Shown: piece after piece, positions 1 to 5,078 of the stretch | Layout: each line of letters starts with the position of its first letter | Numbering within the stretch: position 1 is the first letter of the stretch | Source: an uncultured Blautia sp. | GTDB lineage: Bacteria; Bacillota; Clostridia; Lachnospirales; Lachnospiraceae | Direction of reading: 5' to 3' | Length of the DNA: 6,218 bases | Assembly: GCA_900547615.1 (NCBI GenBank) | Contig: URHH01000144.1 | Location: 1-6,218 of the forward strand | Notes under the pieces: generated by a model | The model's database searches: none | The model's input: only the letters and a program-made list of their open reading frames with translations | Told to the model about the DNA's origin: nothing | Made by a program: the position numbers and the translations under genes

Positions 1-42
1 ATATAGCAGAAATTTAATTTATTCTATACTAGTACAAATAGA

Positions 43-58
43 TGTGACTTTAATCACG
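43..58. promoter_or_regulatory. Crp/Fnr-family-like palindromic site
   Basis: TGTGA-CTTTAA-TCACG fits the TGTGA-N6-TCACA pattern at 9 of 10 fixed bases. Such sites bind Crp/Fnr-family regulators, which exist in clostridia. The gene it might control would lie left of the window; one short match has limited weight. Confidence 0.25.
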
Positions 59-147
59 TAGTTGAAACGGTTGGAAGATCCTATGCACCATCCTAATCCT
101 CCTGACTTTTTATACTGTTAAAAAAAGCCTGTTTATGAGAGGTTTTC

Positions 148-193
148 GAAACATGCCCTAAAATATTTTATACTATAGAAATCTGCATGTTTC
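148..193. repeat. Perfect 9-bp inverted repeat (long stem-loop)
   Basis: GAAACATGC (148-156) and GCATGTTTC (185-193) are exact reverse complements separated by 28 bases. The interior contains its own perfect palindrome, TAAAATATTTTA (159-170). On the minus strand it is followed at once by a weaker stem and a seven-U run (120-146). It may be part of a structured leader or small RNA, but no known family is recognised. Confidence 0.45.
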
Positions 194-280
194 CAGCTGT
201 TTTTCCGGCAAATCCGATAATTTCAGCTATCCAGTAACAATACAATCCCCATATACACGCTGGCTAAACGTCCGCGGCTA

Positions 281-304
281 GGTACAATTATAAAGAATTA
301 TACC
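281..304. promoter_or_regulatory. AT-rich palindrome with two TATAAT boxes; possible leftward promoter/operator
   Basis: Arms 281-289 and 296-304 match at 8 of 9 pairs around a 6-base centre. On the minus strand two TATAAT hexamers occur (297-302 and 287-292), the first preceded by TGG, an extended -10 pattern. No good -35 box is seen at the proper distance. It could drive leftward transcription towards 280-1, but AT-rich DNA often gives such matches. Confidence 0.25.
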
Positions 305-405
305 ACAGGAACATAAACGAATCTATCACTATCCGCATTCTATTGCCTTTGTCGCATCGTAGTTCTTTCCATTTATGCTGATAATCATATTTTATATTTT
401 TCCAC

Positions 406-447
406 ACAAAAAAGCAGCAATCACTGCCATTCTTGCTGCTTTTTTGT
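406..447. terminator. Perfect 15-bp bidirectional intrinsic terminator
   Basis: ACAAAAAAGCAGCAA (406-420) is the exact reverse complement of TTGCTGCTTTTTTGT (433-447), around a 12-base loop. Read on either strand it gives a GC-containing stem followed by six U, so it can stop transcription from both sides. On the minus strand it lies about 140 bases past the metal-ATPase stop codon and is the best candidate for ending that transcript. Confidence 0.85.
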
Positions 448-518
448 AACTTTCTTATGGGATTTTTTCATACACACACATCATAATTGTGGAGGTCTGA
501 TGTGATTCGATGAGTGGC

Positions 519-538
519 TGACACACTTCCCTGTGTCA
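519..538. repeat. Perfect 7-bp inverted repeat downstream of the metal-ATPase gene
   Basis: TGACACA (519-525) and TGTGTCA (532-538) are exact reverse complements around a 6-base loop. It forms a hairpin in the 3' untranslated part of the metal-ATPase transcript, 50 bases past the stop. No U-tract follows on the minus strand, so it is not a standard terminator. It could be an mRNA-stabilising hairpin or a protein site; nothing decides this. Confidence 0.55.
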
Positions 539-572
539 TTGATAACATTTTAACAAAACCTCTGAGAAATAC

Positions 573-589
573 AAGCCCCCCTGGGGGTT
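573..589. repeat. G/C-run hairpin over the metal-ATPase stop codon
   Basis: Six C (576-581), one T and five G (583-587) form a near-palindrome that touches the stop codon (588-590). In RNA a four-pair all-GC stem with a four-base loop is possible. On the plus strand it is followed by TTAATTTTT, giving a weak terminator shape against antisense transcription. On the minus strand no U-run follows. Confidence 0.4.
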
Positions 590-2804
590 AATTTTTCTGT
601 TTTTTGTAAAGAATACGGATAGAGTTGAGAACACAAAGCATGGCAACACCGGAATCTGCAAATACTGCCATCCACATGGAAGCGAATCCTGCAAGACCAA
701 GAATCATAACAAGCGCTTTGATAATCAGGGCAAATACTACATTCTGCCATGCAATCTTCTTCGTTGCTTTTGCAATTTCCATAGCCTCAGGAATGGAGTC
801 CATACTGGAATTCATAAATACCACATCTGCCGCTTCAATGGCGGCGTCTGCTCCGCTTCCCATTGCCGCTCCTACATCTGCTCCTGCAAGAACCGGTGCA
901 TCATTAATCCCGTCTCCTACAAACATGACAGATTTGTATTTTTTTCGAACATTCTGAAGCTCCGTTACCTTATCCTCTGGAAGAAGACGGGCGTGTACCT
1001 CCTGAATACCTGTCTCCTTTGCAACTGCCTGCGCCTCTTCTAAAGAGTCGCCTGTCAACATGACAGAAGCAGCGCCAAAGCGATTGATTTTCGCAACTGA
1101 ACTTTTTGCATCTTTCTTTACGGTATCGGAAATCACAAGATGCCCTGCAAAAGTTCCGTTTACAGAAACAAGTACCTCGCTTCCAAAACTCTGTTTCTCA
1201 TAAGAGGAAAGAGAAATACCCTCTTTTTCCATAAATTTTCTGTTTCCTACAAGAATCGTTCCTTTTTCTGTTACAGCTTTGATACCGTGACCTGCAATTT
1301 CCTCCAGACTTTGCGGTTTTGTAAGGGAAATCTCTTTCTCTCTTGCTGCCTGCACAATACTTATGGCAATCGGATGTATGGAAATCTGCTCACATTCTGC
1401 CGCAATTTCAAGGATTTCCGTTTCACTCCATTTGGCGGCAGGAACTACATTCTGGACCACAAAATTTCCTTCTGTAACCGTTCCTGTTTTATCCATAACA
1501 ACTGCCTTTATACCGGCAAGCTGTTCCAGGGAAACGCCTCCTTTAAAAAGAATTCCTTTTTTGGAGCCTGCGCCGATTCCGGAAAAGAAGGCAAGGGGAA
1601 CGCTTAACACAAGGGCGCAGGGACAGCTGATTACAAGAAAGGTAAGGGCTGTGTAAACCCAGTGTTCCCAGTTGCCTGTAAATAGAGAGGGAACAATCGC
1701 AGTAACAAGGGCTGCTGCCACAACAAAAGGCGTATATACCCTTGCAAACCGTGTAATAAAACGATCAATTTTCGGCTTGCTTGCCGCTGCATTTTCCACA
1801 GAATCAAGAATTCTTGTAACCATAGATTCAGAAAGTGTTTTTTCTACCTGAAGCTTTAACTGTCCGGAAAGGTTAACGCAGCCGGAAAGGATATGACTTC
1901 CCGTTTTTATGGAAACAGGAACCGGCTCACCAGTTACAGGGGAAGTATCCAGGCGGCTTTCCCCGTCTATGATCACACCGTCAAGAGGAATGCGGTCTCC
2001 CGGGCGCACAAGAAGTATATCTCCTTCTCTTGCTTCTTCTGCAGGAATTTCCACTATATTTTCTCCCTGGATTCGGTTCACTGTCTCAGGACGCATATCC
2101 ACAGCACCCATAATCTGGATTCTGCTTCTCTCCACTGCGCGGTGTTCAAAATATTCGCCAATCCGATAAAACAGCATAACTCCCACTGCTTCCGGATATT
2201 CGTGGATCACAAATGCGCCTAATGTGGCAATACTCATTAAAAAGTTTTCGTCAAACACATGGCCTTTCAAAAGGTTTTTCGCGGCAGTCAGCACAATCTC
2301 GCCGCCAAGGATCACATATGCGATAATATAAACAGGAAGTGTTAAACTGCCTCCCATTCCCGTCTGCTCCATAATTTCCCCCGCTGCAAATAAAACAGCG
2401 CCAAGAATAATCGCAAACAAATCACGTTTTCCATGATTTTCCTCTGTATTCTCTTCCCTTTTTCCTTCCTTCTGCTCTTTTATCACAACCTGCGCTTCGA
2501 TGGAAGTACAGATTTCCCGGATTTTTGGAAGAAGCGCGTCCGGATTCTTTGCCGCAAGGCGAAGCTGCTTTGTGGCAAAAGTGATGGTTGCGTCCTCCAC
2601 TCCCGGAAGCTCATTTATTTTTTTCTCCATCTTTGCCGCGCAGTTGGCACAGTCGATATTTTCTATAATATAAACTTTTCGCGGTATGTGATCTGCAACA
2701 TGGTGGTGGTGATACTCGTGTTCTTCATGATGATGATCGTGACCGCAGCAGCAACTCTCTCCATGTTCGTGATGATGAGCGTGCGTCTTTTTTTCTTCTC
2801 CCAT
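588..2804 (-). CDS. P1B-type heavy-metal translocating ATPase (Zn/Cd/Pb exporter, ZntA/CadA-like)
   Basis: Predicted membrane pump that couples ATP hydrolysis to export of soft divalent cations (Zn, Cd, Pb). Visible in the 738-residue product: a His/Cys-rich stretch (residues 8-39, including CCC at 18-20); an HMA metal-binding domain with DCANC at 51-55; membrane helices from about 128; the actuator TGE at 291-293; the transmembrane CPC motif at 394-396; the phosphorylation motif DKTGT with D438; the P1B-specific HP pair at 477-478; TGD at 584-586; and GDGINDAP at 630-637. K696 and D717 in the last two helices match the Lys/Asp pair known in ZntA, which argues for Zn/Cd/Pb over Cu. Length is normal for the family and no motif is missing. 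The ATG at 2804 is chosen because AAGGAGGA sits just upstream. It has its own promoter with ArsR-type palindromes and no adjacent regulator gene. Family assignment is firm; exact metal preference is inferred. Confidence 0.95.
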   Translation of the reverse strand: MGEEKKTHAHHHEHGESCCCGHDHHHEEHEYHHHHVADHIPRKVYIIENIDCANCAAKMEKKINELPGVEDATITFATKQLRLAAKNPDALLPKIREICTSIEAQVVIKEQKEGKREENTEENHGKRDLFAIILGAVLFAAGEIMEQTGMGGSLTLPVYIIAYVILGGEIVLTAAKNLLKGHVFDENFLMSIATLGAFVIHEYPEAVGVMLFYRIGEYFEHRAVERSRIQIMGAVDMRPETVNRIQGENIVEIPAEEAREGDILLVRPGDRIPLDGVIIDGESRLDTSPVTGEPVPVSIKTGSHILSGCVNLSGQLKLQVEKTLSESMVTRILDSVENAAASKPKIDRFITRFARVYTPFVVAAALVTAIVPSLFTGNWEHWVYTALTFLVISCPCALVLSVPLAFFSGIGAGSKKGILFKGGVSLEQLAGIKAVVMDKTGTVTEGNFVVQNVVPAAKWSETEILEIAAECEQISIHPIAISIVQAAREKEISLTKPQSLEEIAGHGIKAVTEKGTILVGNRKFMEKEGISLSSYEKQSFGSEVLVSVNGTFAGHLVISDTVKKDAKSSVAKINRFGAASVMLTGDSLEEAQAVAKETGIQEVHARLLPEDKVTELQNVRKKYKSVMFVGDGINDAPVLAGADVGAAMGSGADAAIEAADVVFMNSSMDSIPEAMEIAKATKKIAWQNVVFALIIKALVMILGLAGFASMWMAVFADSGVAMLCVLNSIRILYKKQKN

Positions 2805-2810
2805 TTCATG

Positions 2811-2818
2811 TCCTCCTT
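2811..2818 (-). promoter_or_regulatory. Ribosome binding site of the metal-ATPase gene
   Basis: AAGGAGGA on the minus strand, six bases before the ATG at 2804, is a near-perfect Shine-Dalgarno. It decides the start: the other nearby ATG (2807-2809) is in a different frame and too close to the site. Confidence 0.9.
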
Positions 2819-2825
2819 ATCTGAA

Positions 2826-2843
2826 CTCATATTTATATATGAG
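2826..2843. promoter_or_regulatory. Second, overlapping palindrome in the metal-ATPase leader
   Basis: A perfect inverted repeat, CTCATAT-N4-ATATGAG, whose right arm (2837-2843) is also the left part of palindrome 1. It could be a second repressor half-site arrangement or an RNA hairpin in the 5' leader, ending about 8 bases before the Shine-Dalgarno. It is more compact than palindrome 1 and lacks the GAACA core, so binding by the same repressor is uncertain. Confidence 0.5.
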
Positions 2844-2856
2844 CATTTGTTCATAT
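2837..2856. promoter_or_regulatory. ArsR/SmtB-type operator candidate (palindrome 1)
   Basis: An inverted repeat with 9-base arms (2837-2845 and 2848-2856) and a 2-base centre matches at 8 of 9 pairs. On the minus strand it reads ATATGAACA-AA-TGCTCATAT. It overlaps the predicted transcription start, just after the -10 box. The GAACA-N2-TG(T/C)TC core in an AT-rich palindrome resembles known CzrA/CadC/SmtB operators, whose repressors release DNA on binding Zn or Cd. Its place before a Zn/Cd exporter supports this reading; the repressor itself is not in the window. Confidence 0.75.
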
Positions 2857-2860
2857 TTTC

Positions 2861-2888
2861 ATTATATACTTTTTGAGAACATTGTCAA
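2861..2888 (-). promoter_or_regulatory. Consensus sigma-A promoter of the metal-ATPase gene
   Basis: On the minus strand a perfect TTGACA (2883-2888) and a perfect TATAAT (2861-2866) are separated by 16 bases. The expected transcription start is near 2854, about 50 bases before the ATG at 2804. Both hexamers match the housekeeping consensus, so the promoter should be strong unless repressed, which fits the operator-like palindromes over the start point. The -35 box lies only about 10 bases beyond the U-tract of the upstream operon's terminator. Confidence 0.88.
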
Positions 2889-2898
2889 TCCCTAAATT

Positions 2899-2928
2899 AA
2901 AAAAACAGTGCTCTTACACACTGCTTTT
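2899..2928 (-). terminator. Intrinsic terminator of the ABC importer operon
   Basis: On the minus strand AAAAGCAGTG (2919-2928) pairs with CACTGTTTTT (2901-2910) through one G-U wobble around an 8-base loop, and a run of seven U closes it (2899-2905). The TAA of the ATPase gene (2914-2916) is inside the loop, so the 5' arm lies in the last coding codons. It separates the importer operon from the metal-ATPase promoter. Confidence 0.85.
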
Positions 2929-4020
2929 CTCCAGAATTTTCATTTTTTCTGCCGTTTCCAGCAATACCTTATTTTTTATATTCATAGTCCCAAAATCAGA
3001 AAGAGGACAGATTACCTTTTTACACTGTTTCATAACATCGAGCGCTTTTTTCAGCGTTTCTTCTGATATAGGTTCAAAAGGTTTTTCCCATATCACTTCA
3101 GAAGCAAGGACTTTTGCAACTTCGTAATCTTTATCGTTCCTGTGAAGTACACCCACAGCAAAGGGAATGCCCTGTCTCTGCAGTTTTCTGTAAACAGAAA
3201 TACCGCTTCCGTTTCCACCGATCACGAAAATTTCCGGTTTCCCTTTTGGTGCTTCCATTTCCAGGCAGCCAAACTCTGCATTATAGCTTCCCTTTGTCAT
3301 TCCATAAAGGCTGCGGATATAGGAGGAAGTAAAAATTTCTTCCGGAGTTCCATATTTTTCAATATATTCTCCCCTGACGCACATAACCATATCCGATACC
3401 TTCTGCGCAAGATCGATTTCGTGAAGAGACATGATGACTGCTACATTTTTTTTCGATACCATTTCTTTTAAAATGGTAAGAAGTTCCAGTTTATGGCGAA
3501 TGTCAAGGAAAGAAGTAGGCTCGTCCAGAATGATCATCTCCGGTTCCTGACAGATTGCTCTTGCAAGAAGAACCCGCTGCCTCTGCCCATCGCTGACAGC
3601 GGAAAAATCTCTGTCACGAAGCTCAAGGGCATGTACCATCTCCATTGCCTCCGTCACTTTCCGTCTGTCTTCTTCTGACAAAATCCCAAGTGTACCGGTA
3701 TAAGGGTATCTTCCTGTGGAAACTATGTCTTCACATGTCAGAAGTTCTGTATTCATTCGCTCTGTCATAACAATGGAAAGCTTTTGGGCGATAGCCTTAT
3801 CCGACATTTTCTGCATTTCCTTCTGCTCAAGATAAACAGCTCCCCCGATTGTTTTAAGCTGTCTTGTAATGCTTTTTAAAATAGTGGATTTTCCGGCTCC
3901 GTTTGGTCCGATCAGGGTAAGAATCTGACCTCTGTTTAATTTTATTTCAATTTCTTTTATTAAAGGCTTTCCATCATATCCTACAGAAAGCTTTTCCGTC
4001 TGAAAAAAATATGAGTTCAT
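2914..4020 (-). CDS. ABC importer ATPase (FecE/BtuD/FepC type) with extra C-terminal domain
   Basis: Cytoplasmic ATP-hydrolysing subunit of a type II (FecCD-class) importer for an iron-siderophore, heme or corrinoid-like substrate. In the 368-residue product: Walker A GPNGAGKST at 38-46; signature VSDGQ at 142-146, with the usual second glycine replaced by Asp; Walker B IILDEP at 163-168; D-loop SFLD at 170-173; H-loop His200. Where the Q-loop glutamine is expected the sequence reads VMTER (84-88), so Thr86 seems to replace it. The core ends near residue 250, the normal length. About 110 more residues follow, with a glycine-rich IGGNGSG at 267-273, GVL at 290-292 and PFEPIS at 314-319. From memory, similar extensions occur on some archaeal and clostridial cobalamin/siderophore ATPases; their role is unknown to me. 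The ATG follows AGAAGGA with a 9-base gap, which overlaps the permease stop codon. Last gene of the operon. Confidence 0.93.
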   Translation of the reverse strand: MNSYFFQTEKLSVGYDGKPLIKEIEIKLNRGQILTLIGPNGAGKSTILKSITRQLKTIGGAVYLEQKEMQKMSDKAIAQKLSIVMTERMNTELLTCEDIVSTGRYPYTGTLGILSEEDRRKVTEAMEMVHALELRDRDFSAVSDGQRQRVLLARAICQEPEMIILDEPTSFLDIRHKLELLTILKEMVSKKNVAVIMSLHEIDLAQKVSDMVMCVRGEYIEKYGTPEEIFTSSYIRSLYGMTKGSYNAEFGCLEMEAPKGKPEIFVIGGNGSGISVYRKLQRQGIPFAVGVLHRNDKDYEVAKVLASEVIWEKPFEPISEETLKKALDVMKQCKKVICPLSDFGTMNIKNKVLLETAEKMKILEKSSV

Positions 4021-4029
4021 AATTGTACG

Positions 4030-4036
4030 TCCTTCT
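4030..4036 (-). promoter_or_regulatory. Ribosome binding site of the ABC ATPase gene, overlapping the permease stop
   Basis: AGAAGGA on the minus strand lies 9 bases before the ATPase ATG at 4020 and shares bases with the permease TAG (4035-4037). This suggests that translation of the ATPase is coupled to termination on the permease gene. Confidence 0.75.
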
Positions 4037-5054
4037 AAATTTTCTGTTTTTTCCGTATCATAATATATATCACGACCGGCGCTCCGAATATGGCAGTTAC
4101 GGAACTGATACTGAGCTCGGAGGGGGCAAATACAGTACGGGCGATCAGATCGCAGAACAGGCAGAATACCGCGCCGCCCAGAAAGCAGCCCGGTATCACA
4201 AGGATCGGCTTAGATGTTTTTAAAAGGCTTTTTACAAGATGGGGTGCGGCAACACCCAGAAAAGAAATCGGTCCGGCGAAGGCAGTCACACAGGCAGACA
4301 GAACACTGGAAAGCAGAATAAGCGTAACTCGAAACACTTTTACATTTACTCCCATGCTCTGCGCGTAGCCTTCCCCAAGCTGGTAAGCGCTGATCGGCTT
4401 TGACAGGAAAAAGGTAAAGAGCATAGACACGGCTACAACACCTATCATTACCTGTACATTTTCCCAGGAGATTCCGGAAAAGCTTCCAAGAGACCAGTTA
4501 TGAAGGTTTACAATATTGGAGTCATCCGCAAAAGTCACAAGAAAATCTGTAATTGCCGAACAAATATACCCGATCATGACGCCGCTCACGATCAGCATGG
4601 ACATATTTCTCACTTTTCTTGCGATCAAAAGTACAAATGCCATAGAAATCATGGAACCAATAAACGCGGCAAGTATCATGGCTGCGCTTCCCACAGTTTT
4701 TGACTTCTGGAGAAGGGAAATCATAAGGAGAGCCACTACAAGCTTTGCACCGGAAGAAATTCCAAGCTCAAAAGGCCCTGCGATCGGGTTTGCAAAAAAA
4801 GTCTGCAGAAGGAAACCAGATACAGACAGAGCGCCCCCAAGCACAACACAGGCTATGATCCGTGGAAGCCGGATTTCCCAGATGATATGAAAGGCGGTCT
4901 CTTCTCCCTGTCTCTGAAAAATAATGCGGGCAATTTCTCTCAGCGATAATTCAATGGTACCGGAATTTATATTCCATACCGTAAAAACTGCCAGAACAAG
5001 AAATAGTCCTGTAAAAGAAAGCCAATATCTGCTTTTCCCTGTTTTCTGCGTCAT
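4035..5054 (-). CDS. FecCD-family ABC transporter permease
   Basis: Integral membrane channel subunit, expected to act as a homodimer because only one permease gene is present, as in BtuC-type importers. The 339-residue length is standard. Visible: a first hydrophobic helix at about 12-28; the family motif RLPRII at 62-67 followed by the GALSVSG and ANPIAGP blocks (74-94); the cytoplasmic segment around MGVNVKVFR (234-242) of the kind that contacts the ATPase; and GPISFLGVAAPH at 261-272 before the last helices. Arg62 or Arg65 could be the residues that dock with acidic residues of the binding protein, by analogy with BtuC; this is inferred. It lies 24 bases after the binding-protein stop and 14 bases before the ATPase start, so co-transcription is very likely. 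The ATG at 5054 is the first start codon after the in-frame upstream stop, but its Shine-Dalgarno is poorly placed. Iron chelate, heme and cobalamin remain possible substrates. Confidence 0.94.
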   Translation of the reverse strand: MTQKTGKSRYWLSFTGLFLVLAVFTVWNINSGTIELSLREIARIIFQRQGEETAFHIIWEIRLPRIIACVVLGGALSVSGFLLQTFFANPIAGPFELGISSGAKLVVALLMISLLQKSKTVGSAAMILAAFIGSMISMAFVLLIARKVRNMSMLIVSGVMIGYICSAITDFLVTFADDSNIVNLHNWSLGSFSGISWENVQVMIGVVAVSMLFTFFLSKPISAYQLGEGYAQSMGVNVKVFRVTLILLSSVLSACVTAFAGPISFLGVAAPHLVKSLLKTSKPILVIPGCFLGGAVFCLFCDLIARTVFAPSELSISSVTAIFGAPVVIYIMIRKKQKI

Positions 5055-5078
5055 TTCCTTTTTATTCCCTTTCCTCTT
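5055..5078 (-). promoter_or_regulatory. Atypical ribosome binding region of the permease gene
   Basis: Two purine-rich candidates exist on the minus strand: AAAAGGA ending only 2 bases before the ATG, too near for normal use, and AGAGGAAAGGG ending about 12 bases before it, rather far. No other in-frame start lies between the binding-protein stop and 5054. Initiation may therefore be modest or depend on coupling to the upstream gene. Confidence 0.45.

Larger units (their letters stand above)
1..405. other. Gene-free region with several inverted repeats
   Basis: No convincing coding sequence is seen on either strand. From right to left it holds an AT-rich palindrome with TATAAT boxes (281-304), a 9-bp inverted repeat (148-193), a weak hairpin with a U-run on the minus strand (120-146), a strong AGGAGG (98-103, minus) six bases before an ATG that opens a 13-residue frame ending at 50, and a Crp-like palindrome (43-58). 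The order on the minus strand resembles a promoter, structured leader and short leader peptide, but no gene follows within the window. Confidence 0.5.

Noticed and set aside
260..290. GTACC and GCGG on the minus strand, recalling a T-box riboswitch motif
   Set aside because: The spacing and the conserved TGGNACCGCG core are absent, and no specifier stem or downstream tRNA-linked gene is seen.
288..407. A 39-residue minus-strand frame starting at GTG 407, part of a stop-free run of nearly 60 codons
   Set aside because: No ribosome site before the GTG, its upstream part runs through the terminator hairpin, and the product resembles nothing I recognise. A run of this length is not rare by chance.
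375..449. A 24-residue hydrophobic plus-strand frame crossing the terminator
   Set aside because: No Shine-Dalgarno upstream, and the hydrophobic character comes from reading the terminator stem and T-runs.
450..500. A short basic minus-strand frame (MKKSHKKVTKK...) just before the terminator
   Set aside because: No ribosome binding site before the ATG, only 16 residues, and it ends inside the terminator loop.
2663..2854. A 63-residue minus-strand frame whose ATG coincides with the predicted transcription start, as in a leaderless gene
   Set aside because: It overlaps the start of the metal-ATPase gene in another frame, lacks a ribosome site, and its sequence is explained by the repetitive His codons read out of frame. 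Leaderless genes are also rare in this group.
625..2876. Several plus-strand open frames of 60 to 155 codons opposite the metal-ATPase gene
   Set aside because: They are antisense shadows of a gene with every family motif intact, without ribosome sites or recognisable domains.
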